The notes beneath the pieces were generated by a model. The model was not told the origin of the DNA. It did no database searches and was given only the letters and a program-made list of their open reading frames with translations. A program made the translations under genes and the position numbers. Positions 55,908-64,000 of a DNA stretch of 64,000 nt are shown piece after piece (the stretch's first letter is position 1; each line of letters begins with the position of its first letter). This DNA comes from Desulfobacteraceae bacterium Eth-SRB2 (GTDB taxonomy: Bacteria > Desulfobacterota > Desulfobacteria > Desulfobacterales > UBA11574). The stretch covers positions 74,091-138,090 of the forward strand of contig RPGQ01000077.1 in the NCBI GenBank assembly GCA_004193595.1. Reading direction: 5' to 3'.

Positions 55908-56392
55908 TTTATTGTCTTTCCTTCCCGGATTTGGTTAATATCCTTAAGTAAATTAGTGTGGCCTCCCCGGTCATCCTCCCGGTGGGACAAGGGGTTTGGA
56001 CCCATGCCTTTTACCTCTTTGACGAAGTCTCTGACCACTTGTGCAAATTTCGGGGCTTCTGAAGCGGATATCCACTCCAGGCGAATTCTATCCGGATCGA
56101 TCCCAATACATTCCAGCAGTTTTTTGGTCATCAAGACCCGCCTTCTGACATATAGATTACCTTCCAGGTAATGACATTCCCCGGGGTGTCACCCGCCGAT
56201 GAGAACACCGTCGATTCCCCTGGCTAAAGTCTCCAGAATAAGTACAGGATCAATCCTTCCGGTGCACATGACCCGGACAACCCGGATATTCGGCGGATAT
56301 TGAAATCTGGAAACCCCTGCCAGATCCGCGCCGGCGTATGAACACCAGTTACATAGAAAGGCCACTAATTTGGGTTCGAATTGATTTGACAT
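55904..56392 (-). CDS. mvhD: MvhD-like iron-sulfur subunit, selenocysteine form (cluster 2)
   Basis: 162 residues with an in-frame UGA at 56189-56191 as Sec68 in [18 protein letters not shown]. The N-terminal half ([20 protein letters not shown]) is nearly identical in pattern to the 26399 protein, and the C-terminal half continues in the same frame as LYVRRRVLMTKKLLECIGI. It connects formate dehydrogenase to HdrA. It follows hdrA by 16 bases. Confidence 0.92.
56156..56191 (-). promoter_or_regulatory. UGA codon and SECIS-like hairpin in mvhD (cluster 2)
   Basis: Leftward: UGA (56191-56189), then ATTACC, loop TGGAA, GGTAAT (56172-56156). Same six-pair stem and loop as in cluster 1, 16 bases from the UGA. 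Confidence 0.75.
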
Positions 56393-56408
56393 GTCAAAAA
56401 TCCCCTAA

Positions 56409-59400
56409 CTACGCCAAGGCGCAAATTTGCGCCCTTATTTGATGTTGACTAAAATGGCACATATCCACCGCCTTGGACGGACAGCTTGCAGCGCACAGTC
56501 CGCATCCTTTACAGGATGCCGGTGTATTTTGAGCCTTTTTTACACCATCCATCTCTATCACATGAATAGCACCGAATGGACATACCCTTTCGCAAGTACC
56601 ACAGCCACTGCATATTTCCGGATTAACCACGGAAACAATGGGCTCGATTTCTATGGTATCTTTCATTAAGATGGTTGCTGCCCGTGCAGATGCCGCCTTG
56701 GCTTGCGCGATAGATTCCTCAATGGGTTTTGGATAGTGGCAAAGCCCGGCTAAAAAAATGCCGTCAGTAGCAAAATCAACCGGCCGTAGTTTCATGTGGG
56801 CCTCTAAGAAAAACCCCTCTTTGGTCGCAGACACTTTGTAAAGTTTGGTAAGGGGAATGTTGTCAGAGGGCAATATGCCCGTTGCCAGGCATATGATATC
56901 CGCGGATATCTCAAGAGGTCTTTGGAGAACATGGTCGGTAACCGTGACCTTAAGCCGGCTATTTTCCTTTTCAACCCCGGGTTTATTTTCCAGATCATAA
57001 CGAATGAACAAAATACCTTTATCCCTGGCCTCCGTGTAGAGGTCTTCCCTGTCTCCAAAGGTTCTGATGTCCCTATAGAGGATATATATCTGCATATCCG
57101 GATGTAAACTTTTTAAAGTCAACGCCCTATGGATGGAATGGGTACAGCAGACTTTACTGCAATAGGGCCTCTCAGGTGTTCTGGATCCCACACATTGGAT
57201 AAAGACTGCGCTCCTTGCACCCCTGATCCTGTCACTACCCTTCATAATTTCTTGATCAAGCTCCAAAGACAGCAACACATTGGGATCTTTCCCATATAGA
57301 TATTCTTTGGGCCTATAGGGTTTGCCGCCGGTGGCCATAATGATTGCCCCGTGTTCCAATTTCTTTTTTTCACCGTTATCATCTGTCAATGTCGATGCGA
57401 AACTCCCTATAAAACCCGAAGCGTCTTTAATGGTCGTGTTAAGATAAACGTGAATCAATGGGTGGTCATTAACGTTCTCAACAAGATCTTCAACATAAGG
57501 TTTTATCTTGTCCCCTTTATATGTGGCGTAGAGATTGAGGGCCTGGCCGCCCAATCTATCTCCTTTTTCAACCAGATCGATCTTGAAACCTTGTTCAGCC
57601 AGACTCAAGGCACTCACCATGCCGGCCACCCCGCCTCCGATCACTAAACCATTATGATTTACCGGTACGGATATATCGGTAAGCGGCTCGATCAGCCTCG
57701 CCTTGGCCACCGCCATCCTGACCAAATCTTTGGCCTTTTCCGTCGCCTTTTCCGGATCGTCCCTATGGACCCACGAACATTGATCGCGAATATTACACAT
57801 CTCAAAGGTATATTTATTGAGAGTCCCTTCCCGGAGTGTCTCTCTGAACAACGGCTCATGGGTTCTTGGGGTGCAGGAGGCAACCACCACCCGGTTTAGG
57901 TCATATTCCCTAATATATTCTTTTATTTTTTCCTGGGTATCCTGGGAACAGGTAAAGAGATTTCTGTCGGCCACCACCACATTTGGCAGGGTTTCCGCGT
58001 ATGCTCTCACCTTCGGGACGTCAACGACGCCCCCAATGTTAATACCTCAATGGCAAACAAATACGCCTATGCGAGGCTCCTCTCCAACGATCTCTTTTTC
58101 AACAGGATACTCTTTTTTTTTGACCAGGCTGTTTCTCACCGGTGCCAGAAGGCCCATAGCGGTATTGGCCGCAGCGCTCGCCTCCATAACCGTCCCCGGG
58201 ATGTCTTTAGGCCCTTGGAATGCGCCACATACGTATATCCCCGGTTTTGATGTCTCTACAGGTGAAAGGCATCGGGTAGCTGCAAAATGATGGCGATCGA
58301 GTTCTATATCCAATCGCCCAGCCAGATCTTTGGCATCGGCGGGAGGCATCAAACCAATGGAAAGCACTACCATATCGAATACTTCCTCTTTTTTCTCTCC
58401 TCCTTCAGTAACATAGACCAGTTTGAGGTCTCCAGTATTTCCCACCGGCTCTATGGTGTGTATCCTGGACCTGATAAACCTGACGCCGATTTCGTCCTTT
58501 GCCCGGTTATAATATTTTTCAAAATCCTTGCCGTAGGTTCGCATATCCATGAAAAAAATGGCCGTATCCAATGGCAAGGCGCTGTGCTCCTTGGCAATAA
58601 CGGCCTCTTTGATGGCATACATGCAGCATACCGCAGAACAGTATCCCTGGTCACACGTGTTGATGTTCCTTGAACCCACACACTGGAGCCAGGCAATCTT
58701 TCCGGGCTCTTTTTCGTCAGATGGACGTACAAGGTGAGCCTCATAGGGACCTGAAGCGCTTAATATGCGCTCAAATTCCATACTGGTGACCACGTTTGGA
58801 AAACGGCTATATTGATACGTGACATCACCTGAAGGATCGTAGGGTTCAAAACCAGGGGCAAGTATGATTGACCCCACGTTCAGTTCCACAGTTTCATCTT
58901 CCTGGGCGTGGTCAATGGCCTGGGCGCTGCAAAACTCAGTGCATATTTTACATCCGCCGGTCTTAAAGTGCATGCAAACCGTCCGGTCAATGGCCGGTAC
59001 TTTGGGTATGGCTTGAGGATAGGGTATATAAATCGGTTTTCGTCCGATCAGCCCCATGTCATACTCAGAGGGGATGGGTTGAATCGCATGTTTGGTAATG
59101 TCTTTAAGCTTGATATGTCCGGTTGGGCAAACCGAGGCGCAGGCACCGCAGGCCATACACAGATCGGTCTGAAGATGAAAGGGGGTATCCACCTTCATAT
59201 CCACACCCCGGCCGATTAGGCTGATGGCACTGTTTCCCATTCTCTCGCAAATACGCACGCAAAGCCCGCAAAGGATACAATCCTCGTCTCTTTTCTTAAA
59301 CCGAGGTTTATTGATCCCATATGTTGCTGCCAATTTCTTGACCATAGGCACATTCGGACAACGGGCAAGGAGCAATTCCACGATCAGTTTGCGACCCTCA

Positions 59401-59645
59401 AGAACCGCATCGGTCTTTGTCCTTACCTCCATACCTTCCCGTATGGGGTAGTTGCATGCCGTGACAAAGTCGGTCTTTCGGCCATCAAAAACCTCTACCG
59501 TACACAGACGGCACATCCCTGCGGGCCCGAGGGCTTTATGGTAGCACAGGGTCGGGATCTCGACCCCACATCGTTCAGCAACCTGAAGGATATATTCCCC
59601 TTCTTCCCCCCGAACTTCTTTCCCGTTAAGCTTAAAGGTTATCAT
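56409..59645 (-). CDS. hdrA: Large HdrA-like flavoprotein with NuoG-type N-terminus and internal selenocysteine
   Basis: 1078 residues counting UGA at 58047-58049 as Sec533. Residues 1-150 are a NuoG/HydA-type [2Fe-2S] domain (CYHKALGPAGMCRLCTVEVF) with a CPNVPMVKKLAA stretch; FeS sites CILCGLCVRIC and CMACGACASVCP follow. The middle is the HdrA C-terminal type (GSIILAPGFEPYDPSGD, QCVGSRN, SAVCCMYAIKEAVIAKEH, DMRTYGKDFEKYY). A second HdrA module starts IGVFVCHU-GINIGGVVDV near 527, with the FAD site VIGGGVAGMVSALSLAEQG near 660 and two C-terminal [4Fe-4S] sites CSGCGTCERVCP and CKGCGLCAASCP. The paralogue at 23014 has Cys488 where this has Sec533. The FAD head is the small gene at 62202. Confidence 0.85.
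58015..58049 (-). promoter_or_regulatory. UGA codon and SECIS-like hairpin in large hdrA (cluster 2)
   Basis: Leftward: UGA (58049-58047), then GGGGCGTC (58033-58026), loop GTT, GACGTCCC (58022-58015), eight pairs including one G-U, 13 bases from the UGA. The loop is short and has only one G, so it is a less typical SECIS, though the distance fits. Confidence 0.5.
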
Positions 59646-59667
59646 AGGTGTGTTCCTTCTCCCTTAA

Positions 59668-61521
59668 CTACTTGATAAGAATAGCATCAAACTTACAGGC
59701 CTCGTAACAGATGCTACACTTGATACACTTATCCTGGTCTATATGATGGGGTTCCTTTTTTTCACCGGTGACGGCCTCCTGCGGGCATTTCAGGGCGCAC
59801 AGATGACAGCCATTACACAGTTCTTCATCAACTTCGTAATGAAAAAGGGCCTTACAGACGCCTGCCGGGCATTTTTTGTCCCTGATGTGTGCTTCGTACT
59901 CCTCCCGAAAGTAGAGGATGGTGGTTAAGACCGAATTCGGGGCGGTTTTTCCCAGTCCGCACAAAGAAAATCTCTTGATCATAGTGGCCAGTTCTTCAAG
60001 AAGTTCGATATCTCCTTCCTTGCCGTTTCCCTCACAGATATCCGTCAGAATCTCTGACATCTGTGTAATTCCTTCACGGCAGGGGGTGCATTGACCGCAT
60101 GATTCGTTTTTCAAAAAATCCACAAAATACCGGGCCAGATCCACCATGCAGTTGTCCTGGTCCATGACGATCATACCGCCGGAGCCCATTATGGAACCCA
60201 CCTCAGCCAGCCTCTCGTAATCAACAGGAAGATCCAGGAAGTCCTCTGGAATACAGCCGCCTGAAGGACCACCGGTCTGAACGGCCTTGAACTTCTTTTT
60301 TTTGGGGATGCCTCCACCAATGTCGTAGATTATCGTTCTCAGAGAAGTCCCCATGGGAACCTCTACCAGGCCGGTGTTTCTTACTTTGCCCACCAGAGAG
60401 AAAACCTTTGTCCCTTTGCTTTTCTCGGTACCCAGAGAGGCATACCACTCAGGTCCGTTGTTGATTATTATCGGCACGTTGGCCCACGTTTCCACATTGT
60501 TAAGGGCCGAGGGGCTTTCCCGGTAGCCCTTATCCACCGTGTGAACGTATTTGGCTCTCGGCCGGCCGACCTTGCCTTCGAGGGAGCGCATCAGTGCGGT
60601 TGACTCGCCACACACAAAGGCACCACCCCCGCGACTGATCTTCACCGTGAAATCAAAGCCGGAACCAAGGATGTTCTTTCCCAACAGACCGTATTCCTCG
60701 GCCTGCTTGATACCGATCCCGAGATTTTTCACGGCAAGGGGATACTCGTTTCGCACGTAAACAAAGCCCTGATTTGAACCTATGGCATACGCCCCAATAA
60801 TCATCCCCTCAAGGACGCTGTGGGAATTTCCCTCCAGGAGACTCCTGTCCATGTAAGCGCCGGGGTCTCCCTCGTCAGCATTGCACATGACGTACCTTAT
60901 ATCCCCGTGAGCCTTGCGGCAGGTCTCCCACTTTATTCCGGTGGGGAATCCACCTCCACCCCGGCCTCGTAAGCCAGACTCTTTTATGGCCGAAATAACC
61001 TCCTCCGGAGACATGGTGAACAGGGCCTTTACCAGAGCGGAATAACCATCCATGGAGATGTAGTCATCAATGTTGTTCGGGTCGATGAGGCCATTGTTGC
61101 CAAAGACAATACGGAGCTGCTGACGATAAAAGGGAATGTCCTTTCCTTTTGAAATCCTCTTCTTTGACAACGGATCTTTATACAATTTATTTTCAATCAC
61201 CTCTCCATTAACGATCGTTTTGGCAACAATCTCCGGAATATCCTCAGGTTTTACCTTGGGATAAAAAATACCTTCAGGATAAATCACCACAATCGGACCC
61301 TGCTCGCAAAAACCGTGGCATCCCGTAGCCTTGATTTCCACCTTTCCTTTCAGGCCATTTTTCAAAACTTCCTTCTCAAGTGCCTTCATGACTTCTTTGG
61401 TTCCGGAAGCGCCACAACCCGAACCGGCGCAAAGGGAAACAACAAGCCGTTCAGGATCACGTTCTTTTTTGAACTGTTCCCTTAAGACTTCGTAATTCTT
61501 CTGGCTCTGCAACTTACTCAT
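59668..61521 (-). CDS. nuoF: NuoF-like NADH-binding flavoprotein, copy B
   Basis: About 617 residues, same layout as copy A: [2Fe-2S] domain ([31 protein letters not shown]), FMN/NADH fold ([35 protein letters not shown]), SLBB, [4Fe-4S] [10 protein letters not shown], and C-terminal [12 protein letters not shown] and [15 protein letters not shown] 61521 is preferred over an upstream ATG at 61542 on its GGGGA site. This copy lies on the other side of hdrA from copy A. Confidence 0.92.
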   Translation of the reverse strand: MSKLQSQKNYEVLREQFKKERDPERLVVSLCAGSGCGASGTKEVMKALEKEVLKNGLKGKVEIKATGCHGFCEQGPIVVIYPEGIFYPKVKPEDIPEIVAKTIVNGEVIENKLYKDPLSKKRISKGKDIPFYRQQLRIVFGNNGLIDPNNIDDYISMDGYSALVKALFTMSPEEVISAIKESGLRGRGGGGFPTGIKWETCRKAHGDIRYVMCNADEGDPGAYMDRSLLEGNSHSVLEGMIIGAYAIGSNQGFVYVRNEYPLAVKNLGIGIKQAEEYGLLGKNILGSGFDFTVKISRGGGAFVCGESTALMRSLEGKVGRPRAKYVHTVDKGYRESPSALNNVETWANVPIIINNGPEWYASLGTEKSKGTKVFSLVGKVRNTGLVEVPMGTSLRTIIYDIGGGIPKKKKFKAVQTGGPSGGCIPEDFLDLPVDYERLAEVGSIMGSGGMIVMDQDNCMVDLARYFVDFLKNESCGQCTPCREGITQMSEILTDICEGNGKEGDIELLEELATMIKRFSLCGLGKTAPNSVLTTILYFREEYEAHIRDKKCPAGVCKALFHYEVDEELCNGCHLCALKCPQEAVTGEKKEPHHIDQDKCIKCSICYEACKFDAILIK

Positions 61522-61553
61522 CACATTCCCCGAACCATACATGAGTGCATTTG

Positions 61554-62066
61554 TTATGCCTCATCTTCATATTTCTCTATGATTTTGAGCGCCTTTCCCC
61601 TGTCCAATCCGCCGTAAGACGTTTCATTTACCGTAATCACAGGCCCTAATGCGCAACATCCGAGGCACCTGACCGTTTCCAGTGTAAACTTCAGATTTTC
61701 GGTGGTCTCGCCCTCATGTATATTCAACCTTTCTTCAAGACTTTCCTTGATCTTTTCCGCCCCGCGCACGTGACACGCCGTGCCGAGACACACATTGATG
61801 ATATATTTACCCCTTGGTTTTAAACTAAAGGCTTTGTAAAAGGTGGCGGCGCTGTAAATCAGAGACATGGAAACGTTGAGCCTCTCAACCACGTAGTTTA
61901 AGACTTCTCTGGGGAGATAGTTGTACTTCGCACTTACATCCTGCAAGATCATAATCAGGTTTTCCGGGTCTTGCATATTTTGTTCAAGCACTTTGTCAAG
62001 ATACACCGTGTCTATAGGCTCTATCTTCACCTGAAGCTCTCCTTTTATAGCGGTAATCCGTTCCAT
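61554..62066 (-). CDS. nuoE: NuoE-like [2Fe-2S] subunit, copy B
   Basis: About 170 residues. [34 protein letters not shown] and [10 protein letters not shown] form the thioredoxin-like [2Fe-2S] site. The ATG at 62066 (MERITAIKG) is taken over the longer frame to 62171, whose extra 35 residues look non-family. It pairs with NuoF copy B. Confidence 0.88.
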   Translation of the reverse strand: MERITAIKGELQVKIEPIDTVYLDKVLEQNMQDPENLIMILQDVSAKYNYLPREVLNYVVERLNVSMSLIYSAATFYKAFSLKPRGKYIINVCLGTACHVRGAEKIKESLEERLNIHEGETTENLKFTLETVRCLGCCALGPVITVNETSYGGLDRGKALKIIEKYEDEA

Positions 62067-62201
62067 AGGTTTTAAGATAACTAATTTCACAAGGCCAGAG
62101 TAAGAAATCAAAGTAAGGCTCACATGGGCATATGTTATCGAATATTTCGACCGATAACGCCGTGAAATCACTCTTGTGGAAATCTATTCCTATCGGTGGC
62201 C

Positions 62202-62633
62202 TTATATTTCAGGATAAGTATTACTATCCATGGGCTCTTTCGGATACGTCTGATTTGTTACCGGACAATTTTCGATGCACAGTCCACAGCCAATACATCG
62301 GTCCATGTCGATACTCCGCGCACGTTTCTTGACCTTTACCTTGAAATTTCCTGCAGACCCCTCCACGGATTCAATATCAGCATAAGTGATAATTTCGATA
62401 TTCAGATGCCTGCCGCATTCCACGAGCTTTGGCGCCATAATGCACATGGAACAATCATTTGTAGGATATGTTTTATCCAATTGAGACATCTTGCCGCCAA
62501 TGGCTGGTGATTTTTCAAGGAGATAGACATAGAACCCGGAATCTGCCAGGTTAAGGGCGGCCTGAATACCGCCAATACCACCACCCACCACCATAACCGC
62601 ACCTATCTTCTCTTTTTCTTTAAATCCTACCAT
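62202..62633 (-). CDS. hdrA: Short HdrA FAD-domain protein (head of split HdrA)
   Basis: 143 residues. It holds only the HdrA N-terminal FAD portion ([56 protein letters not shown]) and one ferredoxin-like site CIGCGLCIENCP, then ends. The CxxC position that is Sec in the 19974 protein is Cys here. It is intact, begins the operon, and supplies the domain that the large hdrA at 56409 lacks. It could also be a truncated HdrA, but the parallel in cluster 1 argues for a functional short protein. Confidence 0.78.
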   Translation of the reverse strand: MVGFKEKEKIGAVMVVGGGIGGIQAALNLADSGFYVYLLEKSPAIGGKMSQLDKTYPTNDCSMCIMAPKLVECGRHLNIEIITYADIESVEGSAGNFKVKVKKRARSIDMDRCIGCGLCIENCPVTNQTYPKEPMDSNTYPEI

Positions 62634-62768
62634 TGAGATAATTTCCTGTTAAATCTCATCAATTCTGCTCGTGTATCTTTCTGTCAATGCTTATGATCTT
62701 TGCCTTTTAACAAATCGACCCCAAGGACCTATCCCTTAGGGCCGATTTGTCATTAAGAAGGGGGTAAT
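62634..62768. promoter_or_regulatory. Divergent promoter region of cluster 2 and its regulator, with leader hairpin
   Basis: Between the leftward hdrA-N gene and the rightward regulator remnant. A strong hairpin pairs ACAAATCG (62710-62717) with CGATTTGT (62743-62750), with further pairing of CCCAAGG and CCTTAGGG-type bases inside. In the leftward leader it could act as an attenuator or mRNA stabiliser. I see no clean -24/-12 site here. Confidence 0.4.
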
Positions 62769-63935
62769 ATGAAAATGGAGGTTACCAAGTTAAACCCCGA
62801 TTAATTAAAAAAGCAAATATTATGCCATAAATCACGCATTGTGGACACTGAAGGCAATTCATAATCCCCTGGTTAACCGGGCTTTTGAAAATTACCGGGC
62901 ATTCTAAGACAGAGATCATCGGGAAACCCTGCACCGTATTAAGCTGTAATGCCTGTGAATTGGTCCTCATGGAAATAAAGGAAAAGGACCCCCATTGGTG
63001 TGTATATTTAAGAGGGGCAAGTTAAGAATGCAAAAATGTGTTATGACGCGAAAGAACGGAGACTATGTTCACGTTGTGAAAAATGCTTCTGTTCTCCGAC
63101 AACAAAAGGTCATGTAACGGGCGCTGTTGAAAACCATAACCGATATTACCGGACCTCATTGAAAAAGAAACCCAAAATCGAAACCTTTCGGCGAGAACTC
63201 GGGGCAGAAGATCGACCTTTACGGCATTCTTGGCACTTCGCCCATGCAGCAGATTTTTACCATGATTACAAACGCTTCTGGAGTCGGATGCGCCGGTGAT
63301 TGGCTTTGGGGAAAGTGGGACCGGAAAGGAGCTTATCGCAAGGGCGATTCATGCGCAACCCCGCAAAACAAACCGTATGTAGCGTTAGCTGTGCGGCCCT
63401 GAATGAGCGCCGCCCTGGAAAGGAGCTTTTTGGCCACGTAAAAGGCGCTTATACCGGCGGGCCAGAGTCGAACCGGAAGATCTGAAGCCGCCCATGAAGG
63501 GAGATATATTTTTCTGGACGAAATTGGCGATTTACCCCTTTCAACCCAGGTAAAACCTTTTATGGGTGCTTCTGAAGAAAAGAACATTGAACGGGTGGGT
63601 GATCACCAGCCGATTCGACTTTGATGTTAGAATCACATGGCAAACCAACAAAGGATCTGTAAAACAGCTGGTGGGATTCAAGGTGCTTTCAGGGAAGATT
63701 TTATTACCGGATAAATGTGGACCCCATATGGTTCCGCCATTGAGAGAAAGAACTGGCGATATCCGCCTTTTGGCCGGTTTCATTCTTCCAAAGAATTTGC
63801 CCGGCGCGAAAAAAGAATTCGCTGCTAATACCAGCCTTAGATCTAAATAATCCGGATACCCATGGCTCGAAATGGGTGAACTCAAAAGCACCCTTGAATA
63901 CGCCTTTGTTGACTCGTCAGGACCGATGGTCTCCG
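62769..63935 (+). pseudogene. Broken PAS/sigma-54-dependent activator
   Basis: ATG 62769 after GGGGG, then many frame changes. Legible pieces on the + strand in order: a PAS-type segment with a CNACELVLMEIKEK Cys motif, [48 protein letters not shown] (GAFTGA-type loop), IFLDEIGDLPLSTQVK (Walker B), PPLRERTGDIRLLAGF, and ELKSTLEYAFV. These are the order and motifs of a PAS plus AAA+ sigma-54 activator lacking a receiver. The Walker A segment and the helix-turn-helix are damaged or missing. It is divergent from cluster 2 and probably was its regulator. Whether it is broken in the organism or only in this sequence is uncertain. Confidence 0.65.
62993..63063 (+). repeat. Left arm of a second inverted repeat (fold-back) at the window edge
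   Basis: CATTGGTGTGTATATTTAAG and the following bases to GGAGAC are repeated, inverted, at 63929-64000 with one extra T. The arm probably extends beyond the window. Confidence 0.85.
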
Positions 63936-64000
63936 TTCTTTCGCGTCATAACACATTTTTGCATTCTTAACTTGCCCCTCTTAAATAATACACACCAATG
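63929..64000 (-). repeat. Right arm of the second inverted repeat, cut by the window end
   Basis: Reverse complement of 62993-63063. The unique spacer between the arms (63064-63928) is the broken activator. The same geometry (arm, single-copy spacer, inverted arm) is seen at 6128-12085. Confidence 0.85.

Overview
The window looks like a chromosomal segment of an anaerobic, selenium-using bacterium of the Desulfobacterota (sulfate-reducer or syntroph type, probably Desulfobacterales). The evidence is two large formate dehydrogenase/heterodisulfide-reductase-like (Fdh-Hdr-MvhD) clusters, five in-frame UGA codons at selenocysteine positions, a ferredoxin-dependent 2-oxoacid oxidoreductase, a transcarboxylase-type methylmalonyl-CoA pathway, a Geobacter-like succinate dehydrogenase/fumarate reductase, and sigma-54/PAS regulators. 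The taxonomic placement is inference from gene content; there is no rRNA or tRNA gene here to anchor it.

Layout. 1-7.1 kb: housekeeping and hypothetical genes (methionine-type aminotransferase plus omega-amidase, CMD-family protein, RtcA, 3-hydroxyisobutyryl-CoA hydrolase-like protein, a lipoprotein). 7.4-9.2 kb: a B12-binding radical SAM protein. 9.19-12.09 kb: an error-rich inverted copy of 6.13-9.08 kb, either a fold-back chimera in the data or a decayed inverted duplication. 12.1-18.9 kb: an accessory island with a REP-associated tyrosine transposase bounded by inverted REP-like ends, a P-loop kinase/membrane protein pair between direct repeats, a DUF2971 protein, an unknown membrane protein, two MITE-like elements and a J-domain gene with an unlisted 57-residue companion. 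18.9-19.7 kb: purine nucleoside phosphorylase.

20.0-29.9 kb (+): cluster 1, made of a short HdrA FAD-domain protein fused to an FeS module (Sec), FdhA (Sec), a large HdrA-like protein, MvhD (Sec), an FrhB-like FeS protein, and FloxB/FloxA-like NAD(P)H-oxidoreductase subunits. 30.1-44.8 kb (+): a PAS/sigma-54 activator, then a -24/-12 promoter and a central carbon operon (carboxyltransferase, biotin-carrying 5S-like subunit, SucCD, Mdh, PorCAB, a GltD-PorD fusion). 45.1-48.4 kb: sdhCAB. 48.8 kb: rseC. 49.2-62.6 kb (-): cluster 2, read right to left as short HdrA FAD-domain protein, NuoE, NuoF, large HdrA (Sec), MvhD (Sec), FdhA (Cys), FdhB, second NuoE, second NuoF, NuoG-like ferredoxin subunit. 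62.8-64 kb: a broken divergent PAS/sigma-54 activator that runs into a second fold-back palindrome at the window edge.

How it fits together. The central operon plus sdhCAB covers most of a reversible route between succinate, succinyl-CoA, methylmalonyl-CoA, oxaloacetate, malate and pyruvate (the propionate pathway; mutase, epimerase and fumarase are not in the window). Its low-potential electrons (reduced ferredoxin from Por) and NADH could be balanced with formate by the two flavin-based, probably electron-bifurcating or -confurcating Fdh-Hdr complexes on either side. The most unusual point is that in both clusters the HdrA head (FAD-binding GxGxxG domain plus the CxxC/U site) is a separate small gene, while the large HdrA carries a different N-terminal module, and the selenocysteines sit at different, partly complementary sites in the two clusters.
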